A DNA stretch of 64,000 nucleotides from Cephalotrichum gorgonifer (lineage: Eukaryota; Ascomycota; Sordariomycetes; Microascales; Microascaceae): contig ONZQ02000010.1 of NCBI GenBank assembly GCA_900312665.1, forward strand, positions 372,001 to 436,000. The letters are read 5' to 3'. The stretch's first letter is position 1, and every line of letters starts with the position of its first letter. A program made the translations under genes and the position numbers. The notes under the pieces were generated by a model. It was not told where the DNA came from, made no database searches, and was given only the letters and a program-made list of their open reading frames with translations. Positions 34,216-45,476 of the stretch are shown piece after piece.

Positions 34216-35008
34216 CCCGGGCTATCCGTCGGGAAAATTAAAACACTTGTTCTAAGATAAACGAGTATGTTGAGGAAGAATGCTTGACTGGACGGAACAG
34301 CCACGCGTCTTCCTTGGGAGATAATGTGAGTTAATATGAGCCACATAAAAAGAAGCGCAAGGTTGCATTTGTCAGCTCACAGAGTCATGGTATGGTGTGG
34401 TGTTGCCTGGCGGGTCCAAGGGACAAGCCCCAACTCAGTAAGGAGGGCGAGGAAGGATTCTTGGCTTGACGGAAGGCAGTCCTACATCATGCATGCGTGG
34501 CGTACATCATTACATTGAACTGTCCAACTACTCGTAAGCCAAACTAAGGACCAGAATGGTGCATTTGTCAGCTTACACAGCATGTCTGGGCTCGATAAAG
34601 CCAGCCGCAGGGGTGGGGCCGCGGATGTGGTGTGCGGGGAGGACGACCCGGCCGCTATGCCCGCATTTGTCGGCCACCAATAAGGCAAGTGACTTCGTAA
34701 AGAGTAATGAGTTTATGTTCGTGCGTAACGTCGGGACATCAAGAGTAACATGTGCGCGGAGATGGTGGGACATTGAGGTGGAATAACTAATACAGGTGAT
34801 GGTGTTTCTCCAAGACAAAGTTATTGCTTGGCACCTGTAAAATATGCGTACAGCTGGCCGATTGACTTGACCTCGGCCAGGATTGGACAAATCGGATGTC
34901 AACATTCCCGACAGCAACATAATACTCTGTGCTCCTAACTCAGCACATCTCAAGCCCTCAGACGCAACGCTTCTCTCCAGAAGGTATCGCCCCGGAATTA
35001 CCCCGGAT
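34216..35008. other. Divergent intergenic region
   Basis: This is the shared upstream region of the FAD hydroxylase (minus) and D-lactate dehydrogenase (plus). An in-frame upstream ATG at 34883 could lengthen the dehydrogenase by 42 residues but looks like leader sequence. Confidence 0.55.
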
Positions 35009-36980
35009 ATGCGCCGATTTTTCCATCTACCAGCTCGGGGCACGAGGCGTGCATCAACATCAGTTCCTTCAGCCCGCCCAGGTAACCCGAACAATCCCAA
35101 CTCGAGGTTCGCCTATGCCGCAGCGGGAACACTCATCGGCGCAGTATCCGGATATGCAGCCTTCCACTACCGGCCCTGGGACGGTCAAAGTACCCAACAT
35201 GCAGGCGCATTAACCAGACACAGAGCTACATCCTATGCCACCGAATCGGCCACTCAGGAGGTGAGAGGAGACAACTTTTCAACTGTTAGTTTGCACTAGC
35301 TCACCAGCCGAATAGGGCTTGGACGAAATCCGTCGCGAACTCGGCCAAGATGCCGTGAGCACCGATGTTGATGACCTCGAAGAACACGGATTCTCGGAAT
35401 GGTCTACCTCCAACACGACGGCGAGGCCCAGGGCTGTCGTCCGGCCGTCAAGCACGGAAGAAGTATCCGCAATCGCCAAGATCTGCACCAAGTACAAGAT
35501 CCCTATGGTTCCCTTCGGTGCCGGCTCCAGCGTTGAAGGCAACTTCTCATCGCCGCACTCGGGAATCTGTATCGACATGTCGCTGATGGACAAGATCGTC
35601 GAGTTCCACCCAGAGGACTTGGACATTGTCGTCCAGGCCGGGGTGAACTGGACCAACCTGAACGAGAAGATTAAAGTCAGCGGTCTCTTCCTCCCGCTTG
35701 ACCCGGGTCCTACTGCGCTTATCGGGGGCATGATCGCGACGAACTGTAGTGGGACGAACGCGATGCGGTATGGCACGATGAAGGACTACGTAATAAACTT
35801 AACCGTGGTGCTGGCGGACGGATCTGTAGTCAAGACCAGGCGCCGGCCAAGGAAGACCTCAGCCGGCTACAATCTCACGGCTCTGTTCACGGGTTCCGAG
35901 GGCACACTGGGGATAATTACCGAGGCGACTCTTAAGCTGGCCATCATTCCTCCCAAGCAGAGTGTCGCCATCGCCACCTTCCCCACTGTCAAGGATGCTG
36001 CTGGGGCGGCGAGCGACATGATCAGGGGGGGTGTCAACCTTGCTGCGCTGGAGCTGATGGACGACGTGCAGATGAAGGTTGTCAACTCGAGCGGCGGTGC
36101 TGGCGGGAGGAAGTGGGAAGAGCAGCCGACATTATTCCTCAAGTAAGGTTATCCTCGCTCTCAGCTAGCCTGACCCTCACATTCTCACCACTGCAGGTTT
36201 TCGGGCACGGAACAAGCCATAAAGGACAGCATCCGCGCAGCGAAGCAGGTAGCGAAGTCGTCCGGCTGCGGGTCGTTCACATCTGCCACGAGTGAGGCGG
36301 AAATGGAATCGCTATGGTCGGCCAGGAAGCAGGCGCTCTGGGCATGTCTTGCCGTCCGTCCGGAGGGAACCGAGGTGTGGTCCACGGACGTAGCCGTACC
36401 CATATCACGAATGTCCGATATGATCGGTACGTAAACCCCGGGGCCTGATAGTAACTGGGAAAAGCTGACGAAAGACGTAGACGAATGCAAGGGTGATGCT
36501 GCGAAGCTCGGGCTATTTTCGAGTGTTCTTGGCCACGTCGGGGACGGAAATTTCCACCAGATGATCATGTATAATCCTAACAAGCCAGAGGAGAAGGCTG
36601 CTGTGAAGAAGGTTATCGACGACATGATGCACAAGGCTTTACGGATGGAGGGCACTGTCTCGGTAAGGTGTTTAACGCGGGATATCATTACTGGTACTCA
36701 CCGTTCTGACATATTTCCAGGGCGAACACGGGATCGGAATTGGAAAGAAGGTGAGGTGGTTTTCCTTGAGATCTCTACGACCCGATCTAACGTATTTTTT
36801 TTAGGAATGCCTATTAGAAGAACTCGGCCCTACAACGATTGGCGTGATGAAGTCGTTCAAGCGGAGCGTTGATCCGCAGTAAGTTCAACTTCTTTCTACT
36901 CATTCTGTTTGATTGGTGCCGTAGCTAACTAGGTATCGTCTAGCTGGTTAATGAACCCGGGAAAGGTCTTTGATGAGTGA
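35009..36980 (+). CDS. D-lactate dehydrogenase (cytochrome), mitochondrial
   Basis: Seven exons: 35009-35260, 35316-36142, 36197-36426, 36481-36662, 36721-36750, 36805-36878 and 36944-36980, giving 543 residues. The start MRRFFHLPARGTRRAS is a mitochondrial presequence, followed by a hydrophobic segment (FAYAAAGTLIGAVSGYAAF) that could anchor it to the inner membrane. The FAD-binding domain of the PCMH type shows PMVPFGAGSSVEGN, DPGPTALIGGMIATNCSG and GSEGTLGIITEATL. The C-terminal FAD-oxidase domain has GHVGDGNFHQMI, the SGEHGIGIGKK motif and a WLMNPGKVFD end. It oxidises D-lactate to pyruvate and passes electrons to cytochrome c, removing D-lactate from the glyoxalase pathway. Related glycolate or 2-hydroxyglutarate dehydrogenases are less likely. 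Confidence 0.93.
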
Positions 36981-37293
36981 GACTTGTCGGTAAACAGACG
37001 CAGCCGCAAGTCTGTTCGCTAAAATAGTAGTGGGTAAGCGGGATTACGATGGCACTGTCGTCGTATGGGCAGAGACAGCATAGGGAGGTGCATGATAGGC
37101 CGGATCTCATAGGTCGTAGACATTATAGATTGTATATACGGCACCCTTCAAGACTCTCTTTCCCCAAGTCTAACCCCAACCGATAGCAACTGTGCCCATC
37201 AATAACTGAGACTCTCCTTCAGCATGGTGACACTCGCATCACTACCCACTAATCCCTACGTCTGACTCTCCAGCATCAATTCATCTTCCTAGT
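36981..37293. other. Convergent intergenic region
   Basis: The 3' ends of the dehydrogenase (plus) and the IFI6-like gene (minus) face each other. No gene is supported. Confidence 0.6.
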
Positions 37294-37717
37294 TTATATG
37301 CCACTCGCTCCTCCCCTCGTGGCCCGAGCTAGGAGTGTAGCACCCGCGGCAGCAACCCCCGTCCCGGCAACCTGAACCGCCGAGCCCACGACAGCTACCC
37401 CATATCCTCCCGCCCCGGCGCTCTGGAGAATGGCGAAAATGCTCTGCCCTACCACGTTCCCTATCCCGCTCTGGATGGTGGTTGCAATCGTGCCTTTGCA
37501 AGCCCACTGCATTAGAGTGGTGTGCGTTGGAATGACTGGGTTAGCACGTACCTTGCGCGATAGTAGAGCCAAATCCTAGGACGCCGAGAGCGGGTAAAGC
37601 GACAGCGAGCGGGGCGGCGGCAGCAAAGGCCCCACCGCCCATGAGTGCGACACCTGCGGCTGCTCCCGGGTTGGCGCGGGCCCACATCCCAGCCGCCCAT
37701 ATGGCCTCGAGAGCCAT
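37294..37717 (-). CDS. Interferon-inducible 6-16 (IFI6/ISG12)-like small membrane protein
   Basis: Two exons on the minus strand, 37717-37552 and 37493-37294, give 121 residues. The start context CACCAATGG is good. The protein is almost wholly Ala/Gly/Val-rich and hydrophobic. Diagnostic for the family is GVALMGGGAFAAAAPLAVA, then LPALGVLGFGSTIAQGTIAT and IQSGIGNVVGQSIFAILQSAGAGG. Animal members are mitochondrial or ER membrane proteins tied to apoptosis and antiviral responses; fungal members are known by homology only. The intron again skips the first AG after its branch site (GCAG) and uses AAAG at 37495-37494, which is the only acceptor keeping this motif in frame. A naive reading of this locus would miss the gene, since the longer overlapping frames are shadows. 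Confidence 0.82.
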
Positions 37718-38255
37718 TGGTGAATTTGGAGTCGAGATAGCTTGGAGGAGGAATGTAGAGAATGTGATAAATCTGGTACCAGAGTTCGACCTTGAACAAG
37801 ATATTGGAGCAGATGAGTCTGCTTTTCTGGCGGTGTGAAGAAAACGCCTTTGAAGTTAGGCTGTCGAGGTAGAGCCCTGCTTTGTGCTAGGCCTCCCGCA
37901 GGTTTGTACGACCAGCCCGGGCAGGAGCAACCAATGGTGCTGTGTGGACTGCATGTACGGGGCTCTGAAAACACGGGGCTCTATGGTCCGTTTGTTGGCC
38001 GCCGCTCGTTGGTTGTGAGTATGAGTGGTCATCAAATCATGCGCTCGCAAAGGAAAACTCTTCCTTTGGTATAAGTGGCCGTTCAACGAACTAAGCCTTG
38101 AAACAAACTTAGGAACATAGGTAGTCTTTTATACTGATCCACTGATTCCACATCGAAAGTCTGGTCCGATATATCCAGGCAAGTGCTCGTATATACTGAA
38201 AAAAAAAATGCTTTGTACAGGTTGCCTCCGAACGTGCAAGTCCCAATCACGTGTA
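37718..38255. other. Tandem intergenic region
   Basis: Promoter region of the IFI6-like gene and 3' flank of the second MFS gene, both on the minus strand. Nothing else is supported. Confidence 0.55.
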
Positions 38256-40061
38256 TTATAGCACGTAGCGGAAGTAAGGGTTCTCCTTGTCTGTCAAGTC
38301 CATGAAAGCAAGCTTTGCCCGCTCGGTCTCGTCCCCCGGGAGGGCTTCCCGTCTCTTATTCTCAGCCCTTAGAACGAAGTATAGCGTCGTCGCAGCTAAT
38401 ATGCAGATAACGTAACTATATTAGGGAGCGATAAGTAGAGGTTCACAGTAGTGGTTAAGGGCTCGGTCTGTCCCGTGAGACCAGTTCTTCGAATACATAC
38501 CAGATAATGAGCCCCAGCCATAGCTGTGGGTAGTGGTCGGCCTTGGACTGCGACTTGATGAGCTGAGGGCCGACGATATTTCCTGCGGGCGAGAGTTAGC
38601 TTCTAAAGGGGGACAACTGGGACAGCGATGCCGAAACATACCAACGCAGTACGCGACGAAGACGGTGGCGGCCATGAAACTCTTCTTCGTCTGGCCAGCA
38701 ACGTTCGACATGGCGATGGTGATAATCAGGCTCACCGTGCCGCCAAAGAAGCCCGTGATGGAGTAGCCCACGACGGGGAGCGCAGCGTGATGTGTCCACT
38801 TGCTCTTCCAGATCATGGCGCACCCCGCCATCACCGGCAGGCAAGTAAAGATGAGCATGAAGATGCGGATATTCGGGACCCTCGACCCGAGATAACCGGT
38901 GAGGAGGATGACGAAGAAGCATAGCCCTCCTAGGGGGAATTGGAGCAGGATGGACTCGAGAGTGTTCCAACCGAAGGTGTTGACGATGAGGGGACCGAAG
39001 CCGCTGACGGCGCCGTTTACCGTGTACCTTTCACGAGGTTAGCTTGAAGCGCAGGATAAGGTGGGAGGTATAGGACTCACGCCGACGCCATCATCAAGGC
39101 AACTAGCCAGACCTTTACGTCCAAGACCGCCTCCCTCAATTGGTCCCACTTAAACTTTGTGCACCGCACTCCTGTCTGGCCATGTCTCAACCTCTCCACG
39201 GCAGCGAACCTCTCTTGCTCGTTCAGGAACCACGCGGAGACGGGCGAGCTAGGAATGGCGAAGCAGAGCAGTCCGAATAAAAAGGTAAGCGAGCCAGCCA
39301 GGAGGTAGATGTACTGCCACCGCTTCAGCCCGCCCCCTGTCACCTGTGCGAAACCATAGTTCAGCCCCCCGCCGAGGATGGTAAACAGTCCCGTGCTACT
39401 GAACCACCAGCTCTGCCGTAGGGACTGCTCGGACTGCGTGTAGTACCCCGATACGATGCACATGAAGCCTGTGGGGATAATGCTCTCGACGAAGCCGAGG
39501 AAGAAGCGCTGAACGTAGAGGCCCTGGTGGGAGGTAACGCCCGCGGTGGACATACAGATGCCCGCCCAGACGATGACGACGCCGCCGAGGATGCGGCCGA
39601 TGTTGAAGCGCTGGAGGGCGTAGGTCATGGGGTAGAGGCCAGCCAGCATGCCGAAGTAGAAGAGAGAGGTCGCCCAGCTTAGACGGGAGGTGTCGACCGT
39701 CGGGGGATTCGTTGTGGTGTCGACGACGGAGAGCTGTAGGTCGCCAGTCATGCCGAAGAGAACGGCGGAGCCCAGAATAGCTTTGTCGTAGTAGACCAGC
39801 CCGTCTACGATGCGTGTTAGCGGCGGGATGGGGGGCAGATACGCACGAGGGGGCAAATATAAGGTACTCACAGCCGAGGATCATGGCGGGGATGAGAAAC
39901 CGATCCGTCTTGCGCACTGCTCGTGCGGCAACGGCCGGGTCGATGTCGTTTTGGTGCTCTCCCACCATCGCGATGGCAACATCTTTTTCGCGATCGAGAT
40001 TTCCAACCGAGCCGGTTTCGGCGTCTGCCCAGCTCCGTGCAGGAGCCTCTTCAATCGCCAT
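38256..40061 (-). CDS. MFS transporter, Dal5/Tna1-like anion:cation symporter family
   Basis: Five exons on the minus strand: 40061-39872, 39804-39081, 39027-38642, 38582-38501 and 38415-38256, giving 513 residues. The ACS-family signature is clear: KTDRFLIPAMILGYGLVYYDKAILGSA in helix 1, FYFGMLAGLYPMTYALQRF, QRFFLGFVESIIPTGFMCI, and R-HGQTGVRCTKFKWDQLREAV in the middle loop. The C-terminal half has six more helices and GNIVGPQLI, followed by a tail ending ENPYFRYVL. Relatives carry nicotinate, allantoate, cysteine or other organic anions. It shares a 1.4-kb divergent upstream region with the GSP39-like SDR. The substrate is unknown. A TTG six bases upstream is not used. Confidence 0.9.
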
Positions 40062-41488
40062 CGTCAATGGATGGGGAAGCCACAGAGTTACTATCTCAAG
40101 CGGGGAATATCGGCGAGCGAGAAAACGAGTCGTCCTTGGCTAATACCAGCAGCCTCTGTCAGACTAAAGAGGGGGTGGCGGCTGGGGGGAAGGGGGCGGT
40201 TATAATAGTTATGTAGTTATGCTGATCCTTGATGCGTTTAAAGATGCCGGTTACGATGAGTTATTATCCACTGAAAATTTCGACTAGTTTTGACGCTAGT
40301 CTCTTTTTTCTCTCCCAGTTCTCCGGCTCTGTGCCGGTCGGGATAGGGAAGCTAGCACGAATTAGAGGAGTCATATTAATACAAGTACGAAGGCGGGACA
40401 TGCCTGGGCTTGGTATTGGTCGGAAACTCCGCGGAAGTGGTAATTTTTTTGATAACGAGTCTAATTGCACCTTGTGCTGAAGCTAAAATATCTTGTCACG
40501 GACGATGTCGGGGGCTAGCGCGTGGGGGTTCTAGGCCGTGTGGGGGATAGTGCTTTTGCTTTCGCATCTTGGCTTGTCCGACGGCGTCGCTTAGGATTTG
40601 CCCTGCAGTAGCGCGAAACGCAACCTCTAGCAGGGACAAGCAGTAGACTAAACAGGAGGCTTCCCCTGATGGGCTCTAGTGGCCTTGCTGTATTACACAT
40701 CTCGAGGTCTCAGTTGTTCCAAATGCGTCGTCCAAGGTTCAACCATCGCCACTGGTGAGGACTGAATTTGACAAAATATGCGAAGGAAGACGTTATTATT
40801 CCACCTCGAATTACCACCATGACCAATGCCAAGCACAAGTGCCAGTATTACCCCCTCCCCATACACCCCCGAATATCCTAACGTTCTCCGCCATCTTTCT
40901 AAGGGCGCTAAGTATTAGACTAGACTTGGCTTTCTCAGGCTTCCCGAACATCCTAGTTCCCCCCAATCCGCGTTCCCGTAACCCTCGAGCATGAGGTCGC
41001 CCCCGCGTGATCCATCAGTTGATATTTTGGCTACTAGAGCAGGCCCCTGGTTTCAATATGTCATAGTTAGACCCTTCCCCTCTCTCCCTGAAAAACCAGC
41101 TGCGCTAGATGTCAATCCAGAAAGATCTTGGAAATTACGGCCATATTGTCGCCAGACTCGTCGGGATGATGTCAGTTTGACTACAGCCCCAATCCACACC
41201 AATGAAACATCAGGCTGGCCCCAAGGGGTACATATCTCTACCAGCTTGGCAGACAAAATATAGGGGATTGTGCTTTTTCATGTGATCCACCTACGTAAGG
41301 ATCTCGTAACTTATCTACAGGTTTGGTTATATACGAATATCACCTGCGTAGGCCCGAAAGCTCGGCCTCATGCTACCCTAATGTATAGATTGAAGACACT
41401 GAAGCCTCAGAGATATCTCGAGTTTGCACCTCGAGTCTCAGAATTGCAGAGGATAATTCATTTCCCATTCCGAGCATACAGAGCTACC
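40062..41488. other. Divergent intergenic region
   Basis: This is the shared upstream region of the second MFS gene (minus) and the GSP39-like SDR (plus). Small open frames at 40755-41263 show no family features. Confidence 0.5.
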
Positions 41489-42671
41489 ATGGCTCCGGCG
41501 ACAGAATCGCAGGCAGGCCAGAAGGGCGCCTTCAAGCCTATCACTCATGCACAGTCGCAGAACCTCCCGGGGTTAGTTCCCAGCCCCTTCACTTGTATCA
41601 TGATTTTGCTATCGCGTGTCCGCTGACTAGATATAGCCTTGAGAGGGATATGAAACCTACGAGCGAGTCGACGGCGCTACAGGGTGACGGGCAGTTCCAG
41701 GAATATCTAGCGGCTGGAAAGTTGAAGGGGAAGAAGGCACTGATCACGGGCGGAGAGTAAGTGGGCTATGGCTTAGGATACACTGCCTTCAAACTTGCCT
41801 TTGACTAATCCCCCACTCATCGCCCGTAGTTCTGGAATTGGACGCGCCGTCGCTGTGTTATTCGCTCGCGAAGGGGCTGATATCACGATTGTCTACCTAC
41901 CCGAGGAGCAACCCGATGCGGAGGACACGAAGAAGCTCGTCGAAAATGAGGGTAAAAGCTGTCTGCTTATCCCGGGTGATCTCATGGCGAACAAAAACTG
42001 TCTGGACGCTGTTACGCAGCATGTCGACAAGTGAGTGCCATTGTACCGATCCTTATCCTTGTCTCATAATGGTAATCCGTACCAGTATCATACTGATAAA
42101 CGAAACGCAGATACCAGAGGATCGATATCCTTGTAAACAACGCGTCGAAACAGATGAAGTGCGAGAATTTCGCCGATATCGATCTGGACAACGTCGAGAG
42201 CATGTTCCGGAGCAACATTCTCCAAATGTTTGCAATGACGAAATACTCTCTGCCGAAGATGCCAGAAGGCTCTGCGTGAGTAGTCCTATACACCAGAACT
42301 GCTTCCTAATGAACTAACCAGTAGACCTACCCAGCATCATCAACACCGCATCTACCGTAGCCTTCCGCGGCACCCCAGCCATGGTGGACTACGCCGCCAC
42401 TAAGGGGGCCATCGTATCCTTCACAAAGGCCCTTGCGCAGCAGCTTATCCCCAAAGGAGTCAGAGTGAACGCCGTCGCGCCGGGACCCGTCCATACCCCA
42501 CTGCAGCCGGCGTCGCGGTCGGCAGAGGAGATGAAGTCCTTCGGAGAGAAGTCGAAGCTTGGGAGGGTGGGGCAACCGAGTGAGATTGCGCCGAGTTTTG
42601 TATTTCTCGCGTCCAGGGATGCGGAGTTGTATTATGGGCAGGTGTTGCACGCCTACCCTGTTGGGGACTGA
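41489..42671 (+). CDS. Short-chain dehydrogenase, general stress protein 39/YdaD-like
   Basis: Five exons: 41489-41571, 41637-41756, 41830-42030, 42111-42275 and 42335-42671, giving 301 residues. A 60-residue extension precedes the Rossmann fold, as in bacterial GSP39-type SDRs. The cofactor motif is TGGDSGIGRA (65-74). NNAS follows strand 4. The catalytic residues are Ser196, Tyr209 and Lys213 (YAATK). The C-terminal SEIAPSFVFLAS and an end near HAYPVGD are typical. The Asp after TGG and the R after IG suggest NADP(H) use (inference). The last acceptor lies at 42333-42334; two earlier AGs just after the branch site would break the frame. In Bacillus the homologue is a sigma-B stress protein. 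The KGG-repeat stress protein gene follows about 1 kb downstream on the same strand. Confidence 0.9.
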
Positions 42672-42985
42672 AAGGGCCCGTTCTGGAGGGGAATGGAATA
42701 GAGCTGGGTAGACATATGAAATATACGTTGCACTCGAAACGGAGTAGAAGGGCATCGAGGGGCTTGCCCCCATAACATAGGCAGTTCCAGGTTCATCACC
42801 TGCGGTTCCTTGTAGGAGCCTCGCCTCAGATGGCGATTGTCAAGTTGGAAAATATAGAGTCGAAAAGTATAGAGTACCAGGCACACGAACTGGCTATAAG
42901 GCCTCCTGAACCACATCGAGTGGACAATGCAGACTCTCAAATCAAGTGGGATTTCTTAGCCTGATTGGTTAGGCTAACTAAAGCA

Positions 42986-43025
42986 TTGTACTGATAGACT
43001 ATCCAGTTGTACTGATAGACTATCC
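42986..43025. repeat. 19-bp direct repeat, period 21
   Basis: TTGTACTGATAGACTATCC occurs twice, separated by two bases. It is a simple local duplication upstream of the KGG gene. Confidence 0.9.
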
Positions 43026-43503
43026 GGCTCAACAGTAAATGTGCAAATTACGAGCTCGACCAGTCTCGGTTACAGCCCCTCAAACTTTTCTTCCACATGA
43101 GTCGCGCAATCGATATATGTTGCTAGTATTCGCCTGTCAACGTCACCAAGGGATATTGACGTATATTATTCCTGGACAGTAAATCAGGTGTCTCACCACA
43201 CGAAGAAAAAATCCACATGTGTATGGCGATGTTACGGATTCCGGTTCCACTATGACATAACAACTGGCACGCAATATATCCATATCGATGAACAGGCGTT
43301 GTAGAGAGGCGATGAATTGACGTTAGTTGACGGGCTATGACGTTTCGGTCCCCCCCTCCCGATGGCCGACAAAGTAGGCGCTTACAGGATACATATGGCC
43401 GTGCCGTCATCTACGACGATCAAGGTGTGAGAAGCCACCTACATCAGTGAGTTCAAGGAATATCATGTGTCAGGCACACAAGTAATTGGGGGACTCTATT
43501 TAT

Positions 43504-43510
43504 TATATAA
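43504..43510 (+). promoter_or_regulatory. TATA box of the KGG-repeat gene
   Basis: TATATAA lies 126 bp before the ATG at 43636, a normal spacing for a strongly regulated fungal gene. Confidence 0.5.
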
Positions 43511-43635
43511 GGCTAATGGCTAGGTAACACTGCTCACTGTCATTCCTGTATTATTACAGTATCGACAATCATCTTCGCTCGAACAAAGCACTATCGTACA
43601 ATATTAGCCAAAAGTTGAACACACTAGCCGCCGTA

Positions 43636-44131
43636 ATGTCGAACAGAGAAGAGAACCCTGGAAACTTTGCAAACTGGTAAGTCCACCCCTGCACATAAAA
43701 CATTAAAGCCAAACCCCCTTCTGACGAAATGAAAACGATAGGGACAAGGACGAGCTAAGGGATGCGGCCGCAAAGGGCGGCCGGGCTAGCCATGGTCCCA
43801 ATGACCCATACGCCAGTCAGGATCCGAAGGGGACTTCTAACCCGGGTAACTTTGCCAATCGGTAAGTAATGGTACCGTACCAAGCCAACACTATGCTAAC
43901 AGTGCCAAAAGGGACAAGGACGACTTGAGAGAAGCGGCGGCCAAGGGAGGAGCGGCCAGCCACGGCGGTACCCACGACTTTGATCCTAAGGGTTCCAACA
44001 ACTTTGCCGACTGGTAAGTTATTAAAAGGAAGGCTCTATAACAAGTCAAAACCCAAGTTATACTCATAATATGAAATAGGGACAAGGATAAGCTTAGAGA
44101 AGCAGCGGCCAAGGGCGGGCGGTCGAGCTAA
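43636..44131 (+). CDS. KGG-repeat stress/conidiation protein (con-10-like)
   Basis: Four exons: 43636-43676, 43742-43861, 43912-44013 and 44080-44131, giving 104 residues. The protein has three copies of DKD-x-LR-x-AAAKGG, then (R/A)ASHG, separated by DPKG-x-(S)N-(P)G/N-NFA(N/D)(W/R). These KGG motifs mark the stress-induced hydrophilic family that includes Neurospora CON-10 and Bacillus GsiB. Such proteins are small, soluble and made in spores or under drought, salt or glucose starvation. All three introns fall at the same place and phase: after the second base of the W/R codon that precedes DKD. One exon therefore equals one repeat, which points to growth by exon duplication. The second intron ignores an AG directly after CTAAC (43901-43902). 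Confidence 0.92.
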
Positions 44132-44443
44132 GAGTATAGCGGGGACAGATATGGGGTAAGGGCGGCAGATTCTTAGGCTAGGCTTTGTCAAAGGTGAAGG
44201 ATAAGACTGGAATATCCTTCCACGGCTTGCTGGGATAAAGCGAAAATACGGGGTGAAGTAAACGGATTTACGCCCCACTACATGGAACTATTGGAACAAA
44301 ATATAACGCTAAGATGAGGCCTTGGTACGAGGGGTTATGGTAAAAGGGCATGGAAAGTAAAATGTTATAGGAAAGGTGAATATCAGAAGAATTCGCCGAA
44401 GAGCTCAGTAGATACAAGAAAAATGCCCTGCTTAGCGACATGC
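44132..44443. other. Convergent intergenic region
   Basis: The 3' ends of the KGG gene and the SDR at 44444 face each other. No gene is supported. Confidence 0.6.
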
Positions 44444-45476
44444 CTATCTAGAGTGCTGCCCCCAGACCGTCCTATCCTGCAACAATGCCTTCACTTCTGC
44501 ATCCCCAAAGTCTCCATTGCTCGCTAGAAGCCCACCTTGGGGAGTCCGGTCCGGGCCCGGATCGTTGTACACGGTCACTTCGCGAGTGTGTCCAGCACCC
44601 ACCTCGATCACTGTCCCACCGACCTTGTTCTCGCTTTCAACACAGTCGAGCATAGCCTCTGCTACTTCCAATGGAGTAACCCAGGCGTCCTTGGTCTCGT
44701 CTATATTGCCCATCTTGTCCGGGTTATCTGTCCACAGAGGCGTACGGACCAGACCAGGGGCAACTGCACACACGCGGATACAGTACTCGTCCATCGGCCC
44801 GATAGATCGCACGAATCCGGATATAGCGGCCTTGGAGGCGCCGTATAGGGGGGCCCTGAAGACCGGGACTTGTGATGCCACGGACGCGATATGGATGATA
44901 CGCTTCGGGTTGCTCGGAGACGCCTTGGCTGCGGCCGGGTCCGCCAGGTGCAGCCAGTGTGAAATAGCCATTTGAGTAACTCGGATTGGATGTGTGAGAT
45001 TGATATCCAGCAGAGTATAATGCCCCGCGTCTATAGTGTCATTGCTCCCTTCGGCGCCTGGAGGGCGCCAGAAGCTAGACCAAGGAGGCTCGTACACCCC
45101 CGCTCCGGGACACACAACGTCGCAGCCCCCAAACTCGGACAGGGCGACGTCGAACATGCAGGCGAGGGCGGACCAAGATGTGACGTCCGTTTCGACAAAG
45201 ACGGCCCGCGGGGATTTAGAGTCACGGGTTTCGTATCGGGAGAGTACTTCTTTCGCTTCCGGTCGTAGGGAGAGGTCGGCGAAGACGACGTTGCAGTTTC
45301 GGGAGAGGAGAAGCTCGGCGAAGGCGAGGTTGATTCCTAGATGTCGTACACGGTGTTAGTTGGTCCCGCGATGTGAGGTTGCGGCGATGGGGTGGCCGAC
45401 CTGATCCAGCGCCAGTGACGATGGCGGTTTTGCCAGATACCGAGAACGGCACTGCTATAGTTGCCTGTGTAGCCAT
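44444..45476 (-). CDS. Short-chain dehydrogenase (15-hydroxyprostaglandin dehydrogenase-like)
   Basis: Two exons on the minus strand, 45476-45401 and 45336-44444, give 322 residues. The Rossmann motif TGAGSGI is at 21-27 and is split by the intron (donor GTCGGC, weak but in phase). An Asp at strand 2 end (VVFADLSLRP) suggests NAD(H) use. The strand-4 motif reads CPGAGVYEPPW in place of NAG. The catalytic set is Ser177, Tyr190 and Lys194 (YGASK). GGTVIEVGAGH in the C-terminal part resembles the 15-PGDH branch of classical SDRs. The substrate is some secondary alcohol or ketone and cannot be named. Its neighbour is the medium-chain dehydrogenase, also on the minus strand, about 0.9 kb away. Confidence 0.9.

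Larger units (their letters stand above)
42672..43635. other. Intergenic region with 19-bp direct repeat
   Basis: This separates the SDR and the KGG gene, both plus strand. It has a 19-bp direct repeat (42986-43004 and 43007-43025) and a TATATAA box at 43504-43510, about 126 bp before the KGG start. Confidence 0.6.

Noticed and set aside
34883..35008. Upstream ATG for D-lactate dehydrogenase
   Set aside because: The ATG at 35009 directly gives a basic mitochondrial presequence; the upstream 42 residues look like translated leader.
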